A program made the position numbers and the translations under genes. A stretch of 64,000 bases of DNA from Sporomusa malonica (GTDB lineage: Bacteria; Bacillota; Negativicutes; Sporomusales; Sporomusaceae): the NCBI RefSeq assembly GCF_041428715.1, contig NZ_CP155572.1; one strand, given 5' to 3'. Positions 9,883 through 18,372 of the stretch are shown in pieces. Below the pieces are notes generated by a model. It ran no database searches, had not been told where the DNA came from, and worked only from the letters and a program-made list of their open reading frames with translations. Position 1 is the first letter of the stretch; each line of letters opens with the position of its first letter.

Positions 9883-11382
9883 TTGTTACCTGTTTCAGTT
9901 CATAAACGGGCCTATTTAATTATTACGATGATTGTATCTCTACCTATGTTAATATGGACATATAATAATGCTTCCCGCACCCACCGGCTGCTGCTGTATG
10001 AAAAAGAAGTACAATTAGCTAAAATCGTCTCTGCTCTGGCACAAAGATTACCACAGTCCTTTGAAGAAATACTGAGACAAGAGAACGTTTTTTCTGGCAC
10101 CAATGAAGACAAGCTTCGGGCTTTGAATAGACAACTTCAGCCAATTGTAACAGAGGTGGCAGCGTGGTATCCTGGTCATAATCTAGGATATTATTCGCCA
10201 GAACTTAAAGTAGTTGCTGTATGGCCTTGGGACAATAGCTTCCTAGGAGTGAAGGCATCAGATAGCTCTTTGGTGGTGTATGAGACAAGCCGTATGGAAA
10301 CCGCGTATCTTAATAAAAGTACTATACCAGGTGAGGGGCCGTTATTAGCTGTTACTTACCCTCTTCACAACAATGGTAAGATCGTAGGTCATGTATGGGC
10401 GGACATTAAGACGGAAGATATAGAGTCTGAATTCTACTTTCTCCTTTTTCGAAATCTGGGTATTATTTGTGCTATTTGGCTGGCAGTATTGATGACTATT
10501 AAGTGGACATTTACGAAATTAGATAAGTCGCTGGTTAATTTTGTTATGCAAGTAAAGTCTGGTGATTTTGATAGAGTAAAATTGCAGGAATTCCCACAAT
10601 TGGTGCCGGTTCTTGATACAGTTAGTACATTGAGACAGCACCTTGCTAACGAGTTTGAAAGACGAGAAAAAGTAAAGGAAGAAATGATAAAACTAGATCG
10701 GCTAAATTTAGTATCTAGGATGGCTGCCGGAGTTGCTCATGAAATTCGTAACCCGATGACGGTAGTGATGGGCTTTATTCAAATGATGTCCAATAAAGCC
10801 GATGCAAAGTGGCGAGAACGAGCATTAGTGATATTAGAAGAACTCAAGCATATTAATATGATTGTTACGGATTTTCTGTCGTTAGCACGCAATAAGAGAG
10901 TGGACAAGCAGCTAATGCAACTTAATCAAATCATAGAAGCCATGGCACCACTTATCTATGCCGAGTCAGAAAACAGGGGAATTTTTGTGTCGCTGTCACT
11001 CAAAAATGCGTTGCCAATAGTTAATTTGGACGGCAAAGAGATAGTCCAATTAATTTCAAACCTCACACGCAACGCGTTAGAGGCTATGGAGCAAGGTGGG
11101 ACATTTGAGATATCTACCCTAGATCACTGTGGAGTCATTGAATTATGCATTAGAGACAATGGCTGCGGTATTAGTGACGAACATTTGGATAAAATATTTG
11201 ATCCCTTTTATACTACAAAGGATCAGGCTACAGGGCTAGGGCTTGCAGTGTGTAAGAGTATCGTGGATAGGCACGGCGGCGATATTCGGATAGAATCTAA
11301 TTTAGGGCGGGGAACTACAGTAATTGTTTCTTTTAGAGCGGCTGATTCACAGGAAAACGAAGGCAGGGATATGTGCGGCTAG
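9883..11382 (+). CDS. Orphan membrane histidine kinase, sporulation-kinase-like
   Basis: Sensor kinase of 499 residues with no response regulator beside it. TM1 is at about 10-26 and TM2 at about 187-207. The extracytoplasmic domain between them contains YYSPELKVVAVWP and looks Cache-like. A linker or HAMP-like segment leads to the H-box at His286 in GVAHEIRNPMTVVMGFIQ, the form found in KinA-type and NtrB-like kinases that feed Spo0A/Spo0F phosphorelays. The ATP lid contains DNGCGISDEH and ATGLGLAVCKSI. The TTG start is supported by GGGGTGAG at 9871-9878. Two further kinases with this H-box occur in the window. Sporulation control is an inference; other phosphorelay targets are possible. Confidence 0.88.
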   Translation: MLPVSVHKRAYLIITMIVSLPMLIWTYNNASRTHRLLLYEKEVQLAKIVSALAQRLPQSFEEILRQENVFSGTNEDKLRALNRQLQPIVTEVAAWYPGHNLGYYSPELKVVAVWPWDNSFLGVKASDSSLVVYETSRMETAYLNKSTIPGEGPLLAVTYPLHNNGKIVGHVWADIKTEDIESEFYFLLFRNLGIICAIWLAVLMTIKWTFTKLDKSLVNFVMQVKSGDFDRVKLQEFPQLVPVLDTVSTLRQHLANEFERREKVKEEMIKLDRLNLVSRMAAGVAHEIRNPMTVVMGFIQMMSNKADAKWRERALVILEELKHINMIVTDFLSLARNKRVDKQLMQLNQIIEAMAPLIYAESENRGIFVSLSLKNALPIVNLDGKEIVQLISNLTRNALEAMEQGGTFEISTLDHCGVIELCIRDNGCGISDEHLDKIFDPFYTTKDQATGLGLAVCKSIVDRHGGDIRIESNLGRGTTVIVSFRAADSQENEGRDMCG

Positions 11383-11468
11383 ACAGTCATGCCGTTATAA
11401 CGGCACCATCAAAGAATGAAAATGCTATTTTTCAGGATAATAGACCGAGGAATTGTGTTAACTAACGT

Positions 11469-11510
11469 AAAGTTGCTAAGGTAGTTGGGAATAACTATCT
11501 TAGCAACTTT
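11469..11510 (+). terminator. Terminator between the orphan kinase and the exopolysaccharide operon
   Basis: Inverted repeat AAAGTTGCTAAG-GTAGTT / AACTAT-CTTAGCAACTTT with a short loop (about 18 pairs, one wobble) followed by CTTTACT. It separates the kinase from the promoter at 11533. Confidence 0.8.
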
Positions 11511-11532
11511 CTTTACTATAGAGATAGCTTTG

Positions 11533-11561
11533 TTGACATAAATACTTTGCAGTTGTATTAT
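11533..11561 (+). promoter_or_regulatory. Predicted promoter of the exopolysaccharide operon
   Basis: TTGACA at 11533-11538, a 17-base spacer and TATTAT at 11556-11561, about 85 bases upstream of the first gene. No further promoter is obvious inside the six-gene operon, whose genes overlap or nearly touch. Confidence 0.6.
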
Positions 11562-11647
11562 TGACTTAATACGAGCTTACTTCATCTCTTTTGATTTACT
11601 GAATATTAACGCTAGAAGTGTCCAAGCCCGGACCCTGGGAGACCAGT

Positions 11648-12433
11648 ATGCGAACTAAGCTAGACAACGGGAAAGCCGTTATTTTATTTCATCGCTCCTA
11701 TCGTAAGCTGCCTGGTTCAGTCGCGACTTTTTTACTGCAATTCGGATGTTTTGCTGTTCCATTGGCCGCTTTGACTGCCTATTTTTATCCCCAGATTACT
11801 CGCGCTATATGTTTAATAACGGAGATCACATTGGCCCCTTTTTTTCAAGACACAATAACTATCGCCGAGACGAATTTTATTGATGTTGTTGGTTATATAT
11901 ACTTTATTGATTTACCAGGCAAGTTTCCGGAGTTCTTCTTTTCGTTGGGAAATGCTCTTGTTTGCCTGGTATTGCTATTATTTCAGGTGTATTTATGCAG
12001 GGCAAATCCTCTCAATATTTTTTTCATGATGATTGTAGCTGTTCAGCTGCTGTCATCGACATTTTTTGTGGTCGCTCCTGGCCTGTTTCCGTATGATATT
12101 ACCGATTATTCATACCTCTATATGGTTCAACAGATTAGTATTTTGTTCTTTGTCCCTCTCATAATGGGCTTTGCCCTGTTACCGCTGCCTTCAAGTCTAA
12201 TTTCAAAGTGTTTAACCATGGGCATAACATGTGTATATGCTCTGGTCTTTGGGACAGTCAGGTATGCCGTTTTTCTTTTCATTCTGGCGAAGGCATCGCT
12301 ACTTTACATGGCAGTACTTTTTTTCGTTCTTGGCCCGTTAATAGATTTCGCCTATATCGTGGGAATCTATAGCATCCACGTCACCCGGCTGACGGCTAAG
12401 ACAAAGGAGGATGTTTCAGTATGGCGATGGTGA
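11648..12433 (+). CDS. Polytopic membrane protein of the exopolysaccharide operon, family unknown
   Basis: Hydrophobic protein of about 261 residues with six or seven predicted membrane helices (clusters near residues 25-50, 90-115, 120-145, 160-185, 190-215 and 215-250) and a basic N-terminus. I do not recognise a named family. ATG 11648 is favoured over the upstream GTG at 11618 because GGGAG lies 6 bases before the ATG. Its last 13 bases overlap the processive glycosyltransferase gene, which indicates translational coupling and perhaps a membrane complex with that enzyme. It is the first gene after the predicted promoter and may help form the polymer channel or anchor the synthase; that role is inferred only from position. 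Confidence 0.75.
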   Translation: MRTKLDNGKAVILFHRSYRKLPGSVATFLLQFGCFAVPLAALTAYFYPQITRAICLITEITLAPFFQDTITIAETNFIDVVGYIYFIDLPGKFPEFFFSLGNALVCLVLLLFQVYLCRANPLNIFFMMIVAVQLLSSTFFVVAPGLFPYDITDYSYLYMVQQISILFFVPLIMGFALLPLPSSLISKCLTMGITCVYALVFGTVRYAVFLFILAKASLLYMAVLFFVLGPLIDFAYIVGIYSIHVTRLTAKTKEDVSVWRW

Positions 12434-13698
12434 TACTCCTCTTGAAAGCTTATCTATTATTCACGATCGGGTTAATGGTGGTGTATTCCCTTAGGCATTT
12501 CGTGTTTACCCTGAATAGGCTTTTCGGGGAACAACGATTGTATTATCACGACATCATTGACTCCGATTTGGACACAGTATCGGTGCTAATCCCTATGCAT
12601 AATGAGAAAAAAGTTGCAGCCCATGTGATCGAACAGCTGCTAAAGACTGACTACAATATGGATAAGCTCGAGATTATACCGATCAACGACTTTTCTCAGG
12701 ATGGAACAAAAGAAATTCTAGATGTTTATGCCGCTCAATATTCTGTTGTCAAGCCTATTCACCGCTACGACGGTGAGCGCGGCAAGCCTGCAGCTCTAAA
12801 TGAAGCAATCAAAAAAGCAAGTGGCGAGGTTATCATCGTTTTTGATGCCGACTATCTGCCGCCCTGTGGAATTATCAAGGATATTGCTGTCTGCTTTAAG
12901 GACCCGGAAGTAGGGGCTGTCATGGGACGGGTGGTTCCTGTCAATACTAAGACCAACCTGCTCACACGGCTGCTTGATCTTGAACGCTCGGGAGGCTATC
13001 AGGTAGACCAGCAGGCTCGTTATAATCTGGGCCTTATGCCACAGTACGGCGGCACCGTTGGCGGCTTTAGAAGGAGTGTAGTTGCCAAGCTTGGCTATTT
13101 CAACACAAAAGTCTTGGCCGAAGATACTGAACTGACGTACCGGTTGTCAATTAATGGCTGGAAAGTGCTTTATGCTAACCGGGCCGAGTGTTATGAAGAA
13201 GTACCTGAAACTTGGGGTGTACGAGCGCGACAAATTAGGCGCTGGTCCAGGGGGCACAATGATGTGTTTTTTAAATACTTTCTTCCTGTAATGAAATCAC
13301 CATACCTCTCGTTACGTGAAAAACTTGATGGTATGCTGCTCCTAATCGTCTACTCAGTACCTGTTTTCCTTTTGCTGGGACTGTGCTGTTCGCTTGCCCT
13401 GTTCTTTTTCGGCGAGATGCAAATTGTTTCGGGACTGGGTTTTCTGCTTTTTATCGGGGCGTACAGTACCTTTGGCAATTTTGCTCCATTTTATCAGGTG
13501 GGGACGGCTTGCTTTTTGGACGGAACTCCGCAACGTATTTTGCTGCTGCCGTTGTTGATTTTTAATTTCTTTTTTAATATGTGGTATATCTCAAAAGGCT
13601 TTGCCGATGCCGTCATTGATGTGATCACCTCTCGAAAAACCATCTGGCAGAAGACGGAGCGTTTTAGGAAGGGCCCAGTTGTGAAGGAGTATGTTTAA
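12421..13698 (+). CDS. Processive GT2 polysaccharide synthase (YaiP/PgaC/BcsA-like)
   Basis: Membrane-bound family 2 glycosyltransferase of 425 residues, expected to polymerise and extrude a beta-linked polysaccharide. A membrane helix at about 5-25 precedes the GT-A domain, with VLIPMHNEK near 56, the Asp motif in VFDADYLPP near 141, the acceptor motif EDTELTYRL near 238 and the processive signature RQIRRWSRG (Q/RxxRW) near 274. Three or four helices follow at about 300-400. The D, D, ED, QxxRW set is that of cellulose, chitin, hyaluronan and PNAG synthases; the sugar cannot be told. No PilZ domain is present, so direct cyclic-di-GMP control as in BcsA is not seen. AAGGAGG lies upstream of the ATG inside the preceding gene. 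Confidence 0.9.
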   Translation: MAMVILLLKAYLLFTIGLMVVYSLRHFVFTLNRLFGEQRLYYHDIIDSDLDTVSVLIPMHNEKKVAAHVIEQLLKTDYNMDKLEIIPINDFSQDGTKEILDVYAAQYSVVKPIHRYDGERGKPAALNEAIKKASGEVIIVFDADYLPPCGIIKDIAVCFKDPEVGAVMGRVVPVNTKTNLLTRLLDLERSGGYQVDQQARYNLGLMPQYGGTVGGFRRSVVAKLGYFNTKVLAEDTELTYRLSINGWKVLYANRAECYEEVPETWGVRARQIRRWSRGHNDVFFKYFLPVMKSPYLSLREKLDGMLLLIVYSVPVFLLLGLCCSLALFFFGEMQIVSGLGFLLFIGAYSTFGNFAPFYQVGTACFLDGTPQRILLLPLLIFNFFFNMWYISKGFADAVIDVITSRKTIWQKTERFRKGPVVKEYV

Positions 13699-14729
13699 TG
13701 CTGCTGCTTTTGTTCTGCTCCTTGCTAATCTTATTGCTTTTTTTGCCGTTTGCTCCAGGGCTGCGCGAGATGTTGAACGGAAAAGATGCTGAGCCTTTGT
13801 TTATTAACATGGATTATCGCAGGAATCCCCGGTACTTTGGGTTATCTTTTCGGCAAATAGTAATAAAATCGCTTGCCAATTACACAGGTATGTCAGGGTT
13901 TCTCCATATCAAACTTTCAAAGCAGGAATTAATTGAAGTGGTGGATGACGCCGTTGTTGAAGATGGCGGTTCCGTAGCAACTATTTACTATGTTGAAAAC
14001 AATCTTCAGTCCGGAAGAAATGTACGATTTGAAAAGGAAGTCTATGTGAGGGGGAACGCATGCCTCGGTGAGGGCAATGAGCTTCGTGCTTTGGCTTGTG
14101 ATGGCGATATTCATATTCTTGGGAGGACAAGGTTTATCCGATGGCTGGATGCGGAAGGCAGTATCCGGGCTGAAGAGGAGAGTGAGCTTGGTGTCAGCGC
14201 CGCCTGTGGCAAAGAACTGTTCCTGGCTGGAGGGTGCTCATTTAAAAGGCTTTATGGCTTTCCGGTTACGACAATGACTTCCACTATGGCATATACTGCT
14301 CCAGAGCGGGTAGCCGCCGGCGATTTCGTTGAGGCTGGTCCTGCCTCTCAGCAAGAGGATATGCAACGCAACCTCGCGGTACTCCCAGCCCGCAGCCGGA
14401 AAAACTGTGACATAATTACCGCCCATTCTCTGACTATTGGAGAACACACGATTATCGAGGGGCATGTAAAAACCCATGGTGACCTGGTTGCCGCCCACTC
14501 AGTTACCATTACAGGCAATATTTTTGCCGGAGGCAATATCCGTCTTGGACCATATTGCCGGGTTCTGGGCACAATATTTACGCAAGGACACATTACTTTG
14601 GAGGACGGCGTAGCAGTTGGTTCTCATGGAAAAATTAAGTCAGTCATCAGCAAGAAGGGAATTACTTTTCACCGTGGGGTCAGCGTATTCGGATTTGTTT
14701 CAACCGAAGGGGAGGGGAGAGTAATATAA
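13698..14729 (+). CDS. Bactofilin-like polymer-forming protein with N-terminal membrane anchor
   Basis: Protein of 343 residues with a hydrophobic N-terminus (about 1-20). Its C-terminal third (about 235-335) is a right-handed beta-helix-like run of short repeats: SLTIGEHTIIEGHV, SVTITGNIFAGGNI, CRVLGTIFTQGHITLEDGVAV and GITFHRGVSVFGFV. Such repeated V/I-x-G turns are typical of bactofilins (DUF583) and related scaffold proteins. A similar, less regular stretch spans about 100-180. The start overlaps the synthase stop codon (TAATG). In this operon it could act as a scaffold that places the synthase or bridges the cell envelope; the family assignment is moderately sure, the role is inferred. 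Confidence 0.75.
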   Translation: MLLLLFCSLLILLLFLPFAPGLREMLNGKDAEPLFINMDYRRNPRYFGLSFRQIVIKSLANYTGMSGFLHIKLSKQELIEVVDDAVVEDGGSVATIYYVENNLQSGRNVRFEKEVYVRGNACLGEGNELRALACDGDIHILGRTRFIRWLDAEGSIRAEEESELGVSAACGKELFLAGGCSFKRLYGFPVTTMTSTMAYTAPERVAAGDFVEAGPASQQEDMQRNLAVLPARSRKNCDIITAHSLTIGEHTIIEGHVKTHGDLVAAHSVTITGNIFAGGNIRLGPYCRVLGTIFTQGHITLEDGVAVGSHGKIKSVISKKGITFHRGVSVFGFVSTEGEGRVI

Positions 14730-14764
14730 AAAAGGCGCTTATTTTACTCTTTAGTATCGGCATT

Positions 14765-16564
14765 GTGATTGCCTTCCTTGCTGTTCCGGCAATAAGAAAA
14801 CTTATGGTTGTGCCTAAGGAGGATGAGATTAGGGTCCTGCTCGTATATCATCCCGCCTACCTGAAAAATGCCCCCCACATACTTGCAGCTTATGAAAGTG
14901 TGTTACAGGAGGAGGGCGTTCCCTATGAAACCGTTGACGTCTTGCAGCTCACCCGAGTTGATGCTGGCAAACTTGTAAAAACTGTTCCGGTTGTGATTAT
15001 GCCGGACAACCTCCTTCAGAGTGTTCCTGCTCAGTTTGATGACTGGACAAAGCAATATCTCGCTAATGGGGGAAATATCGCAGTTATTTACGACGCTGGA
15101 ATCAGGGATGATCATGGACACTTTCGAGAACATGCGGCTTTTGCGGATATTATTGGCCTGAATTATATTACCTACAGCACAGCAGGTACAGAGGCCTATG
15201 GCTATGGATATGTTAGGTTTTCCTCCAAGGAAAATCGTGATTTCTTTCAAATCCCTATGGGTAAAACGATAGATGGGCTGGTACTCAGCAGCTACGGCTA
15301 TGGGCCGCTTAAATATCCCTTGGCCAGAAATGTATCAGTTCGGGATATTCCAGAAACCGGTATTTATGCTTATAGTGAGGCAGCAAATAACGAAAGGTTT
15401 CCTTCTTTAGTTCTCACAGAATATGCCAAGGGCAGAGTTCTGTATGTTAATCTACCCCTTGGCCATCTTAAAGCTAACACAGACGATTTGCCGCTCAGGT
15501 CAATGCTCAGAACATTTCTTTTTGACGTGGTTGAAATTCCGCATATCACCAATGTTGAGCAAGGTCAGGGTGGCATTGTCATCAACTGGCATATTGATTC
15601 CAGTATAGAACATACTACATTGCCTGCTATGCAAGCTGAGGGCTTTCTCCGGCCGGGGCTCCGCGCCTCTTTTCATATTACTGCCGGAGATTTCCGCGAT
15701 ACCCCGCTTGACCGCCTGGGATATGATGCTGTTGGGGCAGGAAGGGGGTTGACAACGCTCCTCAAGGGCTATGGTGTAATTGGGTCGCATGGGGGCTGGG
15801 CACACAACTGGTTTTCAGAGAACATTACCAAGGGAGCTTTCGCAGAGCCGGAGATAAGAGAATTCATTGCGAAAAACAACATCAGTCTTGAGACTGTTGT
15901 CGGTTACAAAGTAATTGAGTACTCTGCACCCAGCGGCCTGCATCCTCAACCGGCCACAACCAAGATACTCGAAGACATGGGTTTCATTGCCTATTATTAT
16001 ACCGGTGACACTGGCAGCGGGCCAAATCGTACCTTCTACGAAGGGAAAATGGTATCTGATAAAGTCATCGCTTTCCCTGTTATGCCTTTTGGCCGAACGG
16101 CCTCGCTTGGTGAGATGTATGATTTGGACCATAAGAATGAGACCGAGGTCACAGAATGGCTTTTCAGTATCCTCAGCTACGCCGCCCGCAATCGGACCGT
16201 GCGGCTAGTCTATTCCCATCCCTATGATATTGAGGCGTATCCCCAGGCCATGAAAGCCTTTATTGACAGAGCCGAAGCAATGCAAGCTGCTGGAGAAATC
16301 ACTGTCCGGCCCATGAGTGACTTTGCGAGGTTTTTCCTGCGATTTATGAGTACAACCTACGCTTTCAGAGTTAAAGAGAAGCAACTCGTCATTTCGCTAA
16401 AGAACCTTGATGACTTGGCAGGCATAACGATTGCACTGCCGAAAAAGTCCTGTCAAAAACCAACAGCAGAGGGGATCGTAGTCCGGGAGGATGAGCGGTA
16501 TTATTACCTTACAGTGGTGGGAAAGAATGAAAAAGAGAAACTTATTACGGCTGACACTCGTTAG
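14765..16564 (+). CDS. Membrane-anchored polysaccharide deacetylase-like protein (YaiS/PelA-like role)
   Basis: Protein of about 600 residues with an N-terminal signal anchor. The first half (about 20-240) resembles a class-I glutamine-amidotransferase-like fold (RVLLVYHPAY, PVVIMPDNLL, LANGGNIAVIYDAG). The second half has the hallmarks of a NodB/CE4-like deacetylase barrel: VINWHIDSS near 275, SHGGWAHNWF near 345 and VYSHPYD near 487. The expected role is removal of acetyl groups from the nascent polymer on the outer face of the membrane. The start is unusual. GTG 14765 is the first ordinary start codon, but it has no ribosome site and would cut the signal anchor; an in-frame ATA at 14726, 6-7 bases after GGAGGGGAG, would give the natural N-terminus IKKALILLFSIG. 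No ATG exists there. Confidence 0.78.
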   Translation: MIAFLAVPAIRKLMVVPKEDEIRVLLVYHPAYLKNAPHILAAYESVLQEEGVPYETVDVLQLTRVDAGKLVKTVPVVIMPDNLLQSVPAQFDDWTKQYLANGGNIAVIYDAGIRDDHGHFREHAAFADIIGLNYITYSTAGTEAYGYGYVRFSSKENRDFFQIPMGKTIDGLVLSSYGYGPLKYPLARNVSVRDIPETGIYAYSEAANNERFPSLVLTEYAKGRVLYVNLPLGHLKANTDDLPLRSMLRTFLFDVVEIPHITNVEQGQGGIVINWHIDSSIEHTTLPAMQAEGFLRPGLRASFHITAGDFRDTPLDRLGYDAVGAGRGLTTLLKGYGVIGSHGGWAHNWFSENITKGAFAEPEIREFIAKNNISLETVVGYKVIEYSAPSGLHPQPATTKILEDMGFIAYYYTGDTGSGPNRTFYEGKMVSDKVIAFPVMPFGRTASLGEMYDLDHKNETEVTEWLFSILSYAARNRTVRLVYSHPYDIEAYPQAMKAFIDRAEAMQAAGEITVRPMSDFARFFLRFMSTTYAFRVKEKQLVISLKNLDDLAGITIALPKKSCQKPTAEGIVVREDERYYYLTVVGKNEKEKLITADTR

Positions 16565-17429
16565 TATTTTACTCTTATTTGTTATCCAGGGAACTGCTTT
16601 TGCCGAACATCCAGCCCGAGTAATCATGGGGTTCTATTCGAGTGACTTTGCACAGCGGCACACTATTGAACCCTATATTGTAAGTATTCTGGCACTCAAC
16701 GAAGTCGAGAACGATAGACATCTTGACGAGGTAGGGCAATTCATTCAGTGGTATTTCAGCAAGCTCAACTACCCGGATCACCACGGCCTTACGGGTACGA
16801 TATATATTCATTCCCTACAGGACGGCAAAGAGCGTGCGACACGCAAATACGATTCAGTCGATGGCTATGCCGGATTGTTTCTCCACCTCCTTCACCAATA
16901 CGTTGTCAAGACCGGAGATATCGGGATTGTTCATACCAATTGGGATAAAATTGAGGATATTGCGTACCTGCTCCCGGTTTTGCAGGATAGCGACGGACTG
17001 ACTCGGGCGTTACCTGATAGTCGTGTTAAATATCTCATGGACAACTGTGAAGCCTATGGCGGGGTCTCGGCATATCTTGCCATGGCAAAGCTTACAGGCA
17101 AAGGTGACATTGCATACTATAGCAAAGTCCGTGAAGCTATTAAGTATGGAATTATAGCTCATCTCTATGATTCGGAAAATCGGGTGTTTGCCTGGGCTGT
17201 CGAAGGGCCGTACCAAAGCAAGTCTTCCTGGTGGATTAGTTACCCTGATGCATATGCCCAGCTGTTTCCCATCTATTACGATATCCTTACAGATGAGCCA
17301 GATGCGAAAAATCATCTTTGGTGGCAATTTACCGGTAAATATGCGGGGTTGGTGCAAACCTTTCCTATTGAACAGCAGATTATCTATAATTTGACTCGGA
17401 GAAAAATGGAAAGAGCGGTAGAAAAATGA
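16527..17429 (+). CDS. Exported helical-barrel (six-hairpin) glycosidase-like protein
   Basis: Exported protein of 300 residues. The signal peptide is residues 1-26 (basic MKKRN, a hydrophobic core, and cleavage after TAFA). The mature part shows repeated helix-hairpin elements typical of (alpha/alpha)6 barrels, such as VDGYAGLFLHLLHQYV, CEAYGGVSAYLAMAKL and SWWISYPDAYAQLFPIYYDIL. Families GH8, GH88 and GH105 use this fold, and GH8 enzymes (BcsZ) occur in cellulose operons. Catalytic residues cannot be fixed without alignment. ATG 16527 is chosen because it begins a textbook signal peptide; the gene overlaps the deacetylase gene by 38 bases. It probably trims or monitors the polymer made by this operon. 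Confidence 0.72.
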   Translation: MKKRNLLRLTLVSILLLFVIQGTAFAEHPARVIMGFYSSDFAQRHTIEPYIVSILALNEVENDRHLDEVGQFIQWYFSKLNYPDHHGLTGTIYIHSLQDGKERATRKYDSVDGYAGLFLHLLHQYVVKTGDIGIVHTNWDKIEDIAYLLPVLQDSDGLTRALPDSRVKYLMDNCEAYGGVSAYLAMAKLTGKGDIAYYSKVREAIKYGIIAHLYDSENRVFAWAVEGPYQSKSSWWISYPDAYAQLFPIYYDILTDEPDAKNHLWWQFTGKYAGLVQTFPIEQQIIYNLTRRKMERAVEK

Positions 17430-18241
17430 TGACGAGGATGATACCTGTATTATTTTCCTTGCTTCTGGGTTTAATCATATATCCATTCCAACAGTCCTTG
17501 GCAGAGGACAAGCCTGCTGACGAGCGTAAAAATCGTATGGAAATCTCTACATCGTATGAACATCTCTCTCCTCATGCTGATTATGGTGACTGGAAGACGT
17601 TATCTTTGGGCTTCTATCGCAAGGAGCGGCCTGATTTGACTTGGTACACCCAACTTTCTCATTTATCACGGCCCGAAGGAAGTGGTCAGCTTGCAGCAGT
17701 GGGTGCTTTCAAGGACTGGAGTGATTCTTTCTACACCTATACATCGCTGTCAGCAGGAACTGAGTCGGCTTATCTCCCGAGGACGAGGGTAGATAACAAT
17801 TTTAACTTTAAGTTTGGCCCGGAAAAAAGATTGGTAGGGTCTGTCGGTGGAAGCTATATTCAATATTTTGGTGACCATAAGGATTATATCTTGTCTGCAG
17901 GGATCATGGCTTATCTCAAAAACTCGGTCGCTGAGTACCGCATTTTTAGAAATCAGAGCGATCCTGGCTCAGTTGATTCTTATTCGTACCTGCTGTCTCT
18001 CAGTTATGGTCAGGATAAACACCAGTGGACAACAGCTACTTTCTCATCAGGCAAGCAGGCATATCTGGCAACATACCTGGCAACGCCCCAAGAGGTGAAC
18101 CAGAACTCTCGAATGCTTACCCTAAACCACCGGCGTTGGTTAGGGAGTGAGCATGGTTTTTTTGGAGACATCAGCTATGTAGAACTAGAAAATTCCTACC
18201 ACAAAACAGGTGTCTCACTAGGTTTTTTCCGGGAATTATGA
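17426..18241 (+). CDS. YaiO-like outer-membrane beta-barrel protein
   Basis: Protein of 271 residues with a signal peptide (about 1-26, ending SLAED). The mature part is almost wholly alternating beta-strand sequence rich in Tyr, Trp, Ser and Gly (SLGFYRKERPDLTWYTQLSH, LVGSVGGSYIQYFG, LLSLSYGQDKHQWTTATF) and ends in a barrel-type last strand with a C-terminal aromatic (GVSLGFFREL). This suits a 12-16 strand outer-membrane pore of the YaiO family. It overlaps the preceding gene by 4 bases (ATGA). An outer-membrane barrel at the end of a synthase-deacetylase-hydrolase operon is the expected export channel for the polymer and is direct evidence that the host is diderm. Confidence 0.8.
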   Translation: MMTRMIPVLFSLLLGLIIYPFQQSLAEDKPADERKNRMEISTSYEHLSPHADYGDWKTLSLGFYRKERPDLTWYTQLSHLSRPEGSGQLAAVGAFKDWSDSFYTYTSLSAGTESAYLPRTRVDNNFNFKFGPEKRLVGSVGGSYIQYFGDHKDYILSAGIMAYLKNSVAEYRIFRNQSDPGSVDSYSYLLSLSYGQDKHQWTTATFSSGKQAYLATYLATPQEVNQNSRMLTLNHRRWLGSEHGFFGDISYVELENSYHKTGVSLGFFREL

Positions 18242-18304
18242 TTTTCTTGATACTCGATCTATGTTGTATGTCTGAGTCTTTTTAAAAGGAGACTCATTTT
18301 TTTA

Positions 18305-18361
18305 TTGACATTTAGCAATAAGTCAACGTATGATTATATATGAACATATAATCATACGTTG
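18305..18361 (+). promoter_or_regulatory. Promoter and palindromic operator of the cad-type module
   Basis: TTGACA at 18305-18310 and TATGAT at 18329-18334 (18-base spacer) form the promoter. A perfect 16-base inverted repeat, CAACGTATGATTATAT (18324-18339) and ATATAATCATACGTTG (18346-18361) with a 6-base gap, covers the -10 box and the start site. ArsR/SmtB repressors bind such 12-2-12-like palindromes; metal binding to the encoded repressor should release it. Confidence 0.85.
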
Positions 18362-18372
18362 AGAGGTGTGCC

